DNA from: Nemertoderma westbladi
Taxonomy: Eukaryota > Xenacoelomorpha > Nemertodermatida > Nemertodermatidae
Direction: 5' to 3'
Assembly: GCA_032718475.1 (NCBI GenBank)
Contig: JAUCBJ010006625.1
Coordinates: 1-64,000 of the forward strand
Length of the DNA stretch: 64,000 nt
A program made the translations under genes and the position numbers. Under the pieces are notes generated by a model. It was given only the letters and a program-made list of their open reading frames with translations, was not told the origin of the DNA and did no database searches. How positions within the stretch are numbered: the stretch's first letter is position 1; every line of letters begins with the position of its first letter. Positions 50,662 through 63,409 of this stretch are shown here, piece by piece.

Positions 50662-53600
50662 GTAAAAGGCCGCAACTCAATTTTTTCCAATTTTGAGTTA
50701 GGGTGCGTAATGGCCGCAGATTAGCATTGCCAGTCCCTTTGGGTAAGGTAGAGAGCCATATCTTGTAATAATTCACAGTAAAACTGGATACTGCCTTTTA
50801 CCTTATATGTCATCATAGAATAATTTAGTTAGATAGTAAGGTAAACAGCAGTAACTTTTATAGTTTACTGAATACAGTAGTATGGTTAAGATTTTCAGCG
50901 GGAAATTCAACCCATGCCATCTAAGAGCCATACAAGAGCTGTACAACTAGATGACTACAATGTAAACCTAGGCCTGTAACTGTACTTTTAACTTTTTATC
51001 AATCTGCATTGCAAATAGACAAACAGCCAGATTTCAGCATTTGATTCATTGTCAATTTGGTTCTACTGGTTGTATTTACCAGAACTGACTAAAAACTGAT
51101 TGTTAGTAAAAATTTCTTTGTTCATGATGGCCACCGGTACTTCTCGATCTACCAATAGTGATGAGGATTATAATCCCAACTGGAGTGATCAGTCTAGTGA
51201 TGAGTCCTTGAGTGATGAGTACGATGGAAGATATGCTAGTTTGGAAGAGTTGGAAATGCTGGCCGGCATCCACAGACGTCCAAAAAAACGACCTAAAAAG
51301 GGTATCCAATTAAAGACTCCTGATAGGCCTAATCAGGGCATTGAGACTGATATCGACCGAACAGGCACAATTAGTAACCAACCACCGGTTGATGAGAATG
51401 TTAACAATCAAACATGTGAGAGTGGGACTAGCGGTGACATTGGCAAGGAACCGGGTTAGATTGTAAATGATCAATCAGGTGAGATTGCCGATGACCGAGA
51501 GGCGGCCGAGGTGGAAGCCGCCAATTTTGTTACCGAGAATAGAAAGCGTGCTCCAAAGGGACAGCCGAAAAAAAAACGAGCAAATACAATCGAAGAACGG
51601 CAAGTTCGTGATCGCAGTAAGCATGCAGTCTTGCCTCCATGTTCGACATCGTGTTACCAAAAGTGTCGTACAAAAATTACTGAAGTTGATCGAGTACAAA
51701 TTAATAAAGATTACTGGCTCTTGGGTGTAATAGAGCGACGTCTTTGGATAAGAACAAGTGTTCTTTCCAAAGCCAAAAAGCAGCCTGGATCAAGTGATTC
51801 AAGACGATCCCAAACGCTGGAATACCGCTTCAAAGGTTTAACTGTCTGCAGGAAATTTTTTTTGACAACACTGGGCTATAAGCCTAATAATGATAAGCCA
51901 ATTACTTCAGCTCTACAGACACTGAATTCAGACGGAGATGTTGTTAGAAGGAATCCTGGCTTATCAACCAGTTTGCTTCCAGCACCGGATCGACGTGGTC
52001 GCCACAGTCCACCAAACAAGTTGGACACTGAGAAGATTGTTCAACACATTGAAACGTACCACCCTTGTGCTCCTCATTATAGGCGAGAACATGCTCCGAA
52101 CAGACGATATCTGCCGGAAGACTGTACAACGGAAATTATGCATTCAGATTTTGAGGAAAAACATTTTAAATGCAGCATTGAGATTTACCGCCGAACAATC
52201 CGTGAACAGAATATCCGGCGCACTAAACTGGGCAGCGAAGAATGTGAAACATGTGAAGAATATGATCAACACAAAAAAGGGAAGAATTGTCAGGGAAATA
52301 AAGCTACTGATATAGAAAAGAATGAGATTCGAGTTGGTCAAACAAGCAAGAATGAAAATAGGGAGGCAACTGCAGAAAATGCAGTTGAATGCAGCGAGTG
52401 TGTTGCCAACCTGATACATGTTATGAAATACAAGGAGGCAAGGGCGGCATATAAGGATGATGGGGAGAAAAATATAAATGCCACTGCCGTTGATATGGAA
52501 AAGGTGATTATGTTACCTAGGATGGAGGGATTTAAAATTTGCCTATTCACACGTCGACTTGTAATGTTTCACGAAACTTTTGCTCCCTTACGTGGGAAAG
52601 GGACGCCATTTTCGGTCATCTGGCATGAGGGTGTTACTGGTCGAGATGCCAGTGATGTTGCCAATGCATTCTGGTTGTATTTTCTCGAAAAGCGCGACAT
52701 GACAGATATTCTGCTGTGGCTAGATAACTGTGGTTACCAAAACAAGAACTGGACACTTATTAGTTTGCTGATTCGTGCTGTAAATGGCCCAGAGATCAGT
52801 GCTGAAACAATCACACTGAAATACCTCGCAGCTGGACACACACAGAACGCTTGTGACTCAGTACATGCCACTATTGAGAGAAAGTTACGAGCAAAGGGGA
52901 AAGTCTATGATTTTACTGATATGGCGGAATGCATTGGCAGTGCAGGTTGTCAAGTTAAAGAAATGACATCCCCAAGTCAGGTAGTGCAGTGGCCAAACAA
53001 TGTAAGCCAGTATTATCTGGGCAAATCCACGTGTCGACCTTATTTTGCAAACATGGTATTGCTTCAGGTGCGACGAGGATCAGATTTGCTCTTCTGGAAG
53101 GAGCGTCACACAGAAAACGAATACAAAAGCCATCGAGTACTGAAAAGTACAATTTGTCCAGAATTTAATGAGTCACTTCCTAGCTGTTTGAGCAAAGTTC
53201 GGGGAATTCCTGCCGATAAGAAGCAGGATATCATAACCAACCTATGCCCACTAATGCCTGTAAACAGAAGAACGTTTTGGGAAAATTTCCCCACAGGATC
53301 TGGGCCCGACTTACAGAAAACTACATGAACTGTGTCGAAAATAATCACACCTATCTAGGTACTTATAAACTTAAAACTATTCGGAGATTATCTTTTCTGT
53401 TACAGCGTAGACTGGTTTCTGCTCTGCTCTAGTTATATATAGCGCCACTTTTGTAGTACCAGCACTTAAATAGTGGATTACATTATTAAAAATCGATCAA
53501 AAAAATAATTACTGTTTTCTACCTTACCACAATTGTTATTATATTGATATTCCATCTAAGGTAAAAGGCAGTATCTCATTTTTCACTTGACTGAGTGATT

Positions 53601-53756
53601 CATCATTAAAAAGAAATTTACTAGAAATTTACTCCCACTTTGTGCTCACAACCCATAAAAAATTCTAATTTGAAAGGTATGTGTTTTAAATCAAGAGGTG
53701 TGAAAACTTAAATGCGATTTACTCAAAACTGTCCAAATTGAGATACGGCTTTTTAC
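50662..53756 (+). mobile_element. DNA transposon with TIRs carrying a DUF7869-like gene
   Basis: The ends are imperfect inverted repeats of about 37 bp: left GTAAAAGGCCGCAACTCAAT (50662), right its counterpart GTAAAAAGCCGTATCTCAAT read from 53756. Both continue to TTTTGAGT. Each end also has a second, inverted short copy inside (TACTGCCTTTTACC near 50789; GGTAAAAGGCAGTATCTC near 53561). No clear target duplication is seen, because the right end abuts the (ACT)n tail of a LINE. Superfamily not assigned. Confidence 0.65.
51124..53328 (+). pseudogene. DUF7869-like putative transposase, split by one in-frame TAG
   Basis: One frame of about 735 codons from ATG 51124 to TGA 53328, broken only by TAG at 51457-51459. 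The N-terminal part is acidic, then basic (RPKKRPKKG, GQPKKKRANT). A Cys/His-rich segment (HPCAPHYRREH.., CETCEEYDQHKKGKNC) resembles a zinc-binding region. The conserved core has DMEKVIMLPRM (about 52493), HEGVTGRDASDVANAFW, LLWLDNCGYQNKNW (about 52715; the family's D-x-C-x-x-Q-N-K-N) and LAAGHTQNACDSVHATIERK (about 52828). The Asp/Asp/Asp-Glu spacing and its place between TIRs suggest an RNase H-fold transposase; that role is inference. The stop may be a single mutation or a polymorphism. Confidence 0.65.
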
Positions 53757-55010
53757 TACTACTACTACTACTACTATGATCGGCATGCTGCATTGCAGCT
53801 GCATTTTTAAGAATGCTGTTCCGGCTTGTCAACAAAATTGCACCGCCACAACTCCCTATCACCCATGACATTTGCTAGATCATCCGCATCTTTAAGGCCA
53901 TCTTTAAGATGCGTCTCAAGAAAGTCATGGGCTGTCCACCATGCTTATTCACTCCATGAGGCTGCCAAAGTACAAGATTATGCACTGGCTGGTCCTCACG
54001 GCGAAAGCAATGTCCTGCAAAGCGGAGGCGATTTTGTTCTAGTGTCAAGCTTGGGGGAACCAATGAGACACCTCCAATGTTATATAGTGTCTGGTTGGAG
54101 ATGTGTGCATTGTACTTGACACAATGAACCCGGCGTAGCATTCTTGTGAATGTGCCATCCAGAGATTTGGTGTCCTCAGCAGTTAGAGCCCAGCATGGAC
54201 TCCCGTAGAGGAGTACTGGAACTACTGCTGCTCTAAATAATCGGACCTTAAGTTTCCGATTAATTCTCGGTGACTTCCAAATCCTGGAAAGCCTATTCAA
54301 GGCTGCCCATACCTTTCCCTTACGTATTCGAAGGTCCTCACCTGACTTCCGGATCCATGATCCCAGGTAACAGAAGTCGTCCACATGCTCAAGCATACCA
54401 TCCTTTGAGCTTATGCTCATCCGATCAGAGACTTGCTGAGGACTTTCAAAGTTAACTGTCAGAATTTTGGTCTTTCTGGAGTTAATAAAAAGACCAACAC
54501 TAGAAGCAGCATGTTCTAATGAGCTGAGGAGCCGTTGGGCTCCCTCTAATGATTCTGATAGTACTCCTAAGTCATCAGCAAAGTCTAGATCAGTTAGGTA
54601 CTTGGCAGGATTTCCTCGACTTCTGGAGCCAGTAGGTGGAGTTATCATCACCCCATCATCATTATAATGATCTAAGGACATGCGTAGAACATAGTCAACC
54701 ACAATAATGAACAAGAATGGTGCAAGTGTGTCTCCTTGGAGGACGCCCCATTACACTTAAAATGGTTCTGTGTCACCGTCAACAGTAGACACAAATGTTG
54801 TCGAACCATCGTATACTGATCTGATTGCTGCAATAATTTCATCAGGAATCCCATATAATGAAAGTATGCTGAACATACGTGAGCGAGAGACTGAATCAAA
54901 GGCCTTGAAGAAGTCAACAAAGATAACAGCCAGATGCCTGTCTTTCTTTTTTGATAACTCTTCAATTATCCTTCTAAGTGCCAAAGACCTTAGAAGGGCA
55001 GCGCAGATCT
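53757..55010 (-). pseudogene. LINE A copy, 5'-truncated (minus strand)
   Basis: Begins at the (ACT)n tail (53755-53775) and reads leftward through the RT C-terminus. A 279-codon frame (54714-53875) has YLTDLDFADDLGVL, CYLGSWIRKSGED, LLYGSPCWALT and FAGHCFRRED. An adjoining frame up to 54965 has AVIFVDFFKAFDSVSR and ends TVDGDTEPF, separated by a frameshift or stop near 54750. It is the best preserved RT C-terminal half of the five copies and lies outside the duplications. Confidence 0.85.
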
Positions 55011-56379
55011 TGGAGAGGACTTGGGTTTGTGGATGGTGCTGGCCTTTGGGGTGCAGACTTCCCAAACTTATACTAACTGAAATAAGTAGTAAATAGAACA
55101 ATAATTGTAATTCGATTATTATTGTTATTGTATTCAATAAAGTATTATAGAATTTTAATAATAATTGTATTTCATTCTCAATCATCTCAAAAATTTGTAT
55201 ATAGATATATTATGAGCAGAGCCTCTCTTAGATACACGATTAAAGATCTTACTGCAGACATATTTGAACTTCTGTGCTGCATAAAAGATGGAACATTCCA
55301 TGAGTCCGTAGAAGGCGTCTAAGCCGAGTACAATTACACAAGGATCATCTTACCGTGGCTATGACCAACTCAAATCAAACTTAACATAGGTTGTCGAACT
55401 GATACAGTTCTGACTATGCAAAGTATAGTTGGAAAATATTGTTCTCAAACAAGAAATCATCAATCTAAAGGATAACTGTACCAAGAAAGGCATGCTCGAA
55501 TTGTTTTACAGGAGCAATCAAACAGCACAATTGCAGCTCCAACCATGACTAAGCCTATAGGAAGCCTATAGGAAAATAGTATCGAACCAAAATACCGCAG
55601 ATCACCCTGTGATGTGTATTTCATTTGTGATAGAGAAGTTATGAACAATGTATATAAAAGGAGATACCATATTAATCCACCCATCACACAATACAAATTT
55701 CATTCAACCAATTCCAAGTGGCAGTAAGAAGGCACAGCATGTGCTAAACCAGCTACAAATATATCTGCAAATAATAGATATGCCCCTCTCTCTGTACGTA
55801 GTAACAATATTCTACAGAGGTCCACCAAGAGACTTTATAATTTGGATGACTATGAGTGAAACTCAATCCAGTTCTTTCTATGTTACTTTTAGTACTGCTG
55901 GTACAGATCCTGATTTCAGCAGAAATTCTCGGAACCAAGATAATAGTCCAGTAATTCATATTAGAAGAAATCAATGAAGTGAACAAAGCCAACAACATAG
56001 GCAGAAACATAGACAAACAGTCCAACCTCCTCTATCCATACACATACCTATATGAAACTAGCATACCAAAACAGTAACTTGCTGGACATTGAAAGCTATC
56101 TAGTTGGGATAAATTTCAACATCTATAGGGTGAAGCCTATTTGCACACAAGAAACAACTTGGAGCATTTACTGTCAATATTTTCAATTACGAAATTGTCT
56201 GCAGCAACTCATTATGGCCTAATGGAGTTCGGTGCCATCAATGGTGTATCAAAGTCATACAACTATTTCTCATCAGCGTGATATTTGAGGGGAGCACACA
56301 TTTGGCCACACTCCTGTATTTGGGGTGAAGCTAAATGTGTTTAAACCAACATCACTTAAGGCGAAGTGTTAGCGTAGCA
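55011..56379. other. Unassigned AT-rich stretch
   Basis: Short frames (55122-55322, 55648-55977 and 55753-56025 minus) have no recognisable domain. May include decayed upstream parts of the gag relic that follows. Confidence 0.35.
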
Positions 56380-56806
56380 AGCCGGAGGAATATCTGCAAT
56401 TCCAGAGGATGTACAGTAATGAGATTCTTTCCAAGAAACTGACGCAGGCAGAGTCCCTGAAATATCTACAAGTCTATACAGGAGGGCCAGCATATGATAT
56501 TGTGAGGCAATATCAAGGAATAGAAGGAGGTTTTAGGGCTGCCTGTAAAGCACTGGACATAGAACTCGGCCACCCAGCAAAAATAATCCAACAAACCCTG
56601 AAGGGAATAACATCAGGAAGACTCGTAGACAGCCCGACCTGATCAAAGCCTTCGCGATGAGGATAGAAAAGGCATTAATAACCATGAAGATGCTGGAAGT
56701 GCCATACGAACTCAACGCTTCAAACAACATCGAGATGATAGTGCAGGCATTATTACCGAAATGGCTGTGGAACAAATGGAGGAAGATAGCTTTCAGAATG
56801 TGAAAA
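56380..56806 (+). pseudogene. Decayed BEL-type Gag core fragment
   Basis: The frame to 56642 reads EILSKKLTQAESLKYLQVYT, GPAYDIVRQYQG and ALDIELGHPAKI, the DUF1759-type Gag core. After a frameshift near 56635 it continues DLIKAFAMRIEKALITM.. and ALLPKWLWNKWRKIAFRM. Not closely similar to the Gag at 11703. Confidence 0.6.
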
Positions 56807-57541
56807 AAGAAAGGAACAGAACCAGGATTAGCAGTTTTTGTATTGTTTTCGGGTGTGTTCTTGCGTGTTCGCTTGTATTCTGTAAAAAGAACTATCCTCC
56901 AGACTTGACTTGACAAAACACTCACACGTTCCGAACAACGTTGCAATTAAAGGCGGGACGAATTACCGAAAGAGTGATGGGGAATACCTTACCCATGAAG
57001 TCGTGGTCCCAGCTTCGACACAGACCCAACCTGGACCCACGTCGGCACCCAATACACGAGAAGCTTTGGGCGCAGCTATCGCGGAGCTACCTACTGTCGA
57101 TCCTGCATGGGTAAACGGATCCACGGGCGGCAACTGAAACGGACCGAGATGGGAGGCCTTGAGGCCGTAAATTGTGGACGTACAAGATATCAGGTAGTAT
57201 TTCCAGGGGGGTGTCACATAAAAAATATGGTCTTGTTATTCTAATTCTTTCATTATGATATACGTGTTTTTTGTATTTACAGTAGGTTAGGTCCTTATGA
57301 TATGACAGCCGACAGGGTCGATATAATATTATTATACCGGGTGTATCTAATAAATAATAATAATAAATGTGCCGTATGCATTTGTTTATAAGTGTATTTA
57401 GATAATTTACGCGATACAACAACAGAAATAGGTTATACAAAGTATATCGCTGTAACCATCCACCCATATACCGTCACCCCAATCACACTGAGTTTACTAT
57501 AATCGACAATCTTGCAATTTATCTCTCACGCTAGTAAACGT

Positions 57542-59894
57542 TTATGGAATGAAACCTCTTACCCAGTCGAGGTTGTGGGAGACCCTGGAGTAGACACCGG
57601 GGTTCTTATAATCAGCGCATCCGAATCCCCAACTAGTAACTCCAACGAGTTCCCAGGCGCCGTTCACCTCGCAGACAAGAGGGCCACCAGAATCTCCCTG
57701 GATAGGAACATATTTGATTTAGCGTTTTAGATTCATATGTAATAATAAGATTTAGCATATTCTATGGTAATGAAAAATTTATGAGATTGGCTTGCATGGA
57801 CGTTGATAAATTATTGTCCTTTAAAATATTCATATTTTTACCGGCATATAAGTGCGATCAAAAAATACCTTAATTTATCAATTTTTGCTAAAAAAAAATC
57901 AATTGTTACAGTACAACCCACTACATAGGCCTAATTTCGAAAACTAATGTACTCTAGTCGCTTTACATTGTGTTAATTAAATATCACATTTGTTAAGAGT
58001 GGCAGAGGTTCGAATCCTGGTCAAAACCTGTGGGCACAACTCTTTCAATTCAGCCACTAATCATTTTTATTGTCGAAATATATTTAACGATTTATATGAT
58101 ACCTAATTGATGTAATTATATCGGATTTTTGTATCTCTAACCTGGCATGAATCTTTACCACCTTCCTCGTACCCAGCACAGATCATGCTTTCATGGATTC
58201 TGCTACCATAGTAATCAGTTCTGGAACATGTTGCTTGAGGGATAATAGGGACCACAACCTGTCTCAGGACATTACGATCTCCGGTTCCTAAGAAAATAAT
58301 ATTTGGACTGGTAATTGTTGTTAATCTTAGGATTGGGTCGGTTGACACATTAAATAAATAAGTAAATATGATTCATTACTTGAATGTTACCTTCGGTGTT
58401 GCCCCATCCAGTGGTAACACAGTTCATATGATCATAATCAGATTGTTTTGGTAGACAAGCGACATTCACGTATGTTCCAAGTGTTGCGGGTCTTTCTAAT
58501 TCAAGAACAGCAATGTCATTGGAATAGGTTTTTGGTGAATGATAGTCTGGGTGTACGTGAGCCTTCAAGGAAATAAATATAAATGTGTTACAAGTTGTTA
58601 TCATGTACCTCTAATGATGGTACTTCCAAAGCCAGGCAACCGATACCGCGCCCCAACCCATCGCAGGCCCACCTACTCAGTTACTGTAACCACATCCCAC
58701 ATCCATTATTTATTTACCTGTTTGACATTGATGGTTTCCTCAGTTCCATCATTGTTGTAAATGTGATGCTCCCCAACTTTCACTTTGAGTCCAGAAGTGC
58801 TGAAAATGGAAATCATTAAAAACTTAATTACATCAAATAAATTAGATTATTTATTTTCGCAAGAAGTCATAGATGTTTCGAATATCATTAATTATAAAGT
58901 AAGTTATGAAAAATAGTTTATTAAAATAAAAACTGCGATTGTGAACTCTCAATGCATTCAGTAAACCATTACAAATTTATTACCGGTACTTATTTAATTT
59001 TAATACTCACGTGAAGATGCAGTGAGCAGCAGTAACAACAACACTTGGGTGTACCAAGGTACCACCACAGAAATGACCGCTGGTCTGTAAAGTGATTTGC
59101 CAAGGATAAGAACCTTGAATAGCTTCAGTTCCACCAACAATCCTTAAATTAACATCAGGTTTAATGGCTGGTACACCACAGCCAAGAGCCCCACCTGTAA
59201 TTGAATGCGACACGCATTATACATAGAACAGGGTCAGGGCAAGGCAACCGTGCCTACATACAGTACCTCTACACACTAAATTGACTGACTTCATGCACAA
59301 AACCAAACACGTTCGTAGGGCGTCGCGCAGCACGCGAACTTGAGTAAGTTCGAAACAAGTTCGATCTGATATGAAGTCAAAAGTTCAAGAGGTATTTGCC
59401 CGTAACTTTAAAAAATAATTTTTTTCTCAAGTATGCCCATATAAAATTTGGTTTAAAATGGTTAAAATCTTGAAAAGTTATTTACGAATGAATTTTTCAT
59501 TACAAACGGACATTAAATTTTGCCCTATTTACTAATTATAATTCTGCGCCAAGGCTTGCACTGACTGCGTAACTCGGCCCACAATGGGCGTAAGGGCTTG
59601 TTGGGCTGGTAGGTTACAACCATTGATTGAGAAAATAATAGATTTAAAAAATACTGAAAGGCCGCAACCCCACATAATGTATAATAAATTGTGACAAACA
59701 TTAAATCAGTCTTATTGACTGGTATGTCATGGAACAGAATCACAAACAAAATATGTGATTAGCATGTTGATCAAATAAATGTGCCGGGTACAGTGTTGAT
59801 GCAAGTGCAAACTCCACGGTTATAACGTTAGATCTTAAAGAGTTTAATTATAAAACTTACCAAGGAAAAGAGTTACTACAATAAAAGACAACAT
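57542..59894 (-). CDS. Trypsin-like serine protease, six exons (copy B)
   Basis: A paralogue of the gene at 37599-39991 with identical exon lengths and phases. Exons (minus): 59894-59861, 59194-59011, 58799-58718, 58562-58391, 58287-58142 and 57697-57542 (34, 184, 82, 172, 146, 156 nt). 257 aa with signal peptide, RIVGG activation site, [14 protein letters not shown] and GDSGGP. Asp189 is present, predicting trypsin specificity. Four replacements relative to copy A are all away from the catalytic triad; one (EAIQ for EAIP) is close to the new N-terminus. All splice sites and the stop are intact, so both genes are probably expressed. Introns differ from copy A by small indels. Confidence 0.93.
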
Positions 59895-59937
59895 TGTTAC
59901 GTTGTTGGAGGGAATTGTTGTTGAGAATGTTTTCAAC

Positions 59938-59971
59938 TGATGTGTATTTCTCACATTTTAGCCCATTTATA
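59938..59971 (-). promoter_or_regulatory. Core promoter of trypsin B
   Basis: Minus-strand TATAAAT (59971-59965), then TCAGTT with A at 59938, the same 33-bp spacing as in copy A although neighbouring bases differ. Confidence 0.65.
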
Positions 59972-60204
59972 GTAATTAGGTGTGAATCAAACATATTCGG
60001 TAAAAGTTAAGGGCTAATGGACTTTTGGATAACATAATATGAAACATAACTCTTCTACCATGCTACTTAGTTAAGTACACAATTATAATGAATTAATTGA
60101 GTCAGTTATTTCTCTTAGATATAATCCATGAAACAATATGTCACGCGCGTCGAAAGTACTTGTCCCTAACACCCTGACACCCTAACACTCGGTTCCACTC
60201 CACT

Positions 60205-61756
60205 CACGACAAGGTGAGCTGACTGCCTTGGCAGATAAGCTTTCTCTTAGCGCAGTGGGTGTTCAAGAGCACCGAATGCAGACTGGACAGACTGATGAGG
60301 TTTTGATTAAGGACATGGGGGCGGTTGGCGACTCGCCCTTGCGTCAGCAGATGATAGTGGCAATGGTGGAATTGGTCTATTGATGAATCCAACTGCACAT
60401 GCAGCATTGGACAAAATATACCAAATCTCTAACCGCATCATCCGTTGCCACTTCTCATGTTCTGGAAGACTGTCTAAGAAGTTTCCTAGGGTGGTTCTGA
60501 TTGTGTGCTACTCTCCAACTAGTGTTGCCCCTGCAGAGGAGGTGGAAAATTTCTATCACAATCTACAAGCAGCTACTGATGGAGTGGATCAGCATGCATT
60601 CTTAACATTCCTGGGAGACTTTGAAGAGTTATCAAAAAAGAAAGACAGGCATCTGGCTGTTATCTTTGTTGACTCCTTCAATGCCTTTGATTCAGTCTCT
60701 CGCTCACGTATGTTCAGCATACTTTCATTATATGGGATTCCTGATTAAATTATTGCAGCAATCAGATCAGTATACGATGGTTCGACAACATTTGTGTCTA
60801 CAGAACCATTTCAAGTATTATGGGGAGTCCTCCAAGGAGACACACTTGCGCCATTCTTGTTCATAATTGTGGTTGACTATGTTCTACACATGTCCTTAGA
60901 TCATCATAATGGTGATGGGGTAATGGTAGCTCCACCTACTGGCTCCAGAAGTCGAGGAAATGCTGCCAAGTACCTAACTGATCTAGACTTTGCTGATGAC
61001 TTAGGAGTACTCTCAGAATCACTAGAGGGAGCCCTACGGCTCCTCAGCTCATTAGAACAGGCTGCTTCTAGTGTTGGTCTTTTTATTAAGTCTCTGACCG
61101 GATGAGCATAAGCTCAAAGGATGGTATGCTTGAGCATGTGGTCGACTTCTGTTACCTGGGATCATGGATCCGGAATTCAGGTGAGGACCTTCGAATATGT
61201 AAGGGAAAGGCATGGGCAGCCTTGAATAGGCTTTCCAGGATTTGGAAGTCACAGAGAATTAATAGGAAACTTAAGGTCCGATTATTTAGAGCAGCAGTAG
61301 TTCCAGTACTCCTCTATGGGGGTCCATGCTGGGCTCTAACTGCTGAGGACACCAAATCTTTGGATGGCACATTCAAAAGAATGCTGCGCCGGGTTCATTG
61401 TGTCAATTAGAATGCACACATCTCCAACCAGACACTATATAACATTGGAGGTGTCTCATTGGTTCCCCCAAGCTTGACACTAGAACAAAGTCGCCTCCGC
61501 TTTGCAGGACATTGCTTTCGCAGTGAGGACCAGCCAGTGCATAATCTTGTGCTTTGGCGGCCTCATGGAGTGAATAAGCATGGTGGACAGTCCATGACTT
61601 TCTTGAGACGCATCTTAAAGGACACTGGCATTGAAGATGCGGATGATCTAGCTCTCATGGGGAGGCGTTGTGGCGGCGCAATTTTGTCGACAAGCCGGCA
61701 CAGCATTCTTAAAAATGCAGCTGCGATGCAGCATGCCGATCCTAGTAGTAGTAGTA
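60205..61756 (+). pseudogene. LINE A copy in duplication B, with a large internal deletion
   Basis: The endonuclease start matches copy A up to FLGDF (60622), then jumps to EELSKKKDRHLAVIFVD; in copy A this joins 40721 to about 43409. It continues through FADD (60994), LLYGGPCWALT and FAGHCFRSED to (TAG)n near 61742-61756. A further short deletion near 61088 and stops make it non-coding. A 122-codon frame (60380-60748) spans the deletion join. Confidence 0.85.
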
Positions 61757-61864
61757 TATTTCCATACACTTTAATATGCAGTTGTTCTTGTTCATTATTG
61801 TTCATTAGACTCAGTTGTTTCGTAATAATTTTTAGAAATATACATAACATGCTTAGGCCTACAT

Positions 61865-62107
61865 GATCCAAAGTGTGTAAATTCCGACTCCACTTTGCGG
61901 ACAATGCTTTCGCCGCGAGGACCAGCCAGAGCACTATCTTGTGGTTTAGCGCCTTCATGGAGAAAAGCATGTTTGGCAGCCCATGATTTTATCAAGATGC
62001 ATCTTAAAATTAAAATGGAAATTCATGGCGGCATGGCTGATAGTGAGTTAGCGATGCATTTTTTTCTATTAGCCGGCATATCATTCTTAACACCAGGTGC
62101 AATATAG
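61865..62107 (+). pseudogene. Old LINE A 3'-end relic, copy B
   Basis: Counterpart of 44730-44970 with few differences. Confidence 0.75.
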
Positions 62108-62289
62108 AATGACGATTATAGATAGATGTGAATAGTTATTGCTGTTATTATTACTATATGACGTAAATATTTATTTATATATTTATTTAGTTGAGATTAT
62201 TAGTTAAGAATTTTGCGAAGAGCATAAAAATGCTTTAAAATGCAATAAAAGATGTTATAAATAATTGAGCACCCCTTCCATTTAATCGG

Positions 62290-62449
62290 AGCGAAAGTCT
62301 GACATGTACCGACCATCGGGTACACCAAGGAGCGCAGTCTGACATGTACCGACCATCGGGTACACCAAGGAGCGCAGTCTGACATGTACCGACCATCGGG
62401 TACACCAAGGAGCGCAGTCTGACATGTACCGACCATCGGGTACACCAAG
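62290..62449. repeat. 40-bp tandem array, four copies
   Basis: Same unit as 45140-45420; three fewer copies. Confidence 0.95.
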
Positions 62450-63183
62450 TAGATATAAGTACTCTCAATAGAAAAAATATGCTGACAGTGCCAGTCTGAC
62501 TGCTTACAGATAGCAGCAAAAGTACTTTGTCACGTCATTATTCTATCAATCAGTCAGAGTTGAGCAGCCAGCAATCAAACCGGCTCATAAAAAGCAGGAA
62601 ATCTCTTAGGCATATTGCGCTTTGTAAATTTGGCTAATTGGAGATGCAGCAAACCATTTGCTTTGTTATGCTGGGTGTGGTCATACATAGAGTTTATCTA
62701 GTTAGAGAGACAGAGAGAGATACAGTACCATAGATTCCACATTATTAACAATATAACTTTGACGAAATCAATTTACAATTTATTTATTTTAATTTATTTG
62801 ACTCGGTTCTTGGGTCCACTTTTCACCAAATTTTAATAAAATAAAATAAGTATTTACATACTTGTGTGTAAAGTAGCTCTTGGCTTTATTTTCACTCACT
62901 CACTTACGTTCGTTCGTGTAACAAAGCACTCGGATCATCACACAGTAAAGTACTTTGCAACAAGGATGTATGTATATTGAAAGAACATCGTGGGTAATGT
63001 GGGAGAAGGGTATAGAAAGATATAGGAAAAGGTAGACAAAACGTAAAAGGAGCAGTTATAAGCTGTCTGCCTCTAATAGTACTTCAGGTAAGTATAATAA
63101 AAATTACGATATTACATCAGTAGCACGACAGGCAGACTAATTAGAGCCAAATCAGACAGAACATTAGAGCGGGAGGGTCTTGG

Positions 63184-63409
63184 GACGTTAGTGCCCGCGA
63201 GACATCAGTGCCCGCGGGCACTAAAGTCTCAGTACCTTTAGTGCCCGCGGTCACGTAGTCGCATTATCGCGGGCACTAATGTCCCATGGGACGTTAGTGC
63301 GCGCGAGACGTTAGTGCCCGCGAGACATTAGTGCCCGCGAGACATTAGTGCCCGCGAGACATTAGTGCCCGCGAGACATTAGTGTCCGAGAGATTTTAGT
63401 GCCCGCCTA
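63184..63409. repeat. 17-bp array, copy B, left group
   Basis: GACATTAGTGCCCGCGA units, five in tandem near 63308-63390, preceded by inverted units. One unit has GTGTCCGAG. Confidence 0.85.

Noticed and set aside
50358-50690. Cys-rich minus-strand frames resembling a secreted peptide
   Set aside because: They lie antisense to a recognisable, decayed retroelement pol; no signal peptide or splice sites fit.
56616-56630. GGAAGACTCGT in the gag relic, like the dispersed 20-bp motif
   Set aside because: Only the first 11 bases match; could be chance, so it was not counted.
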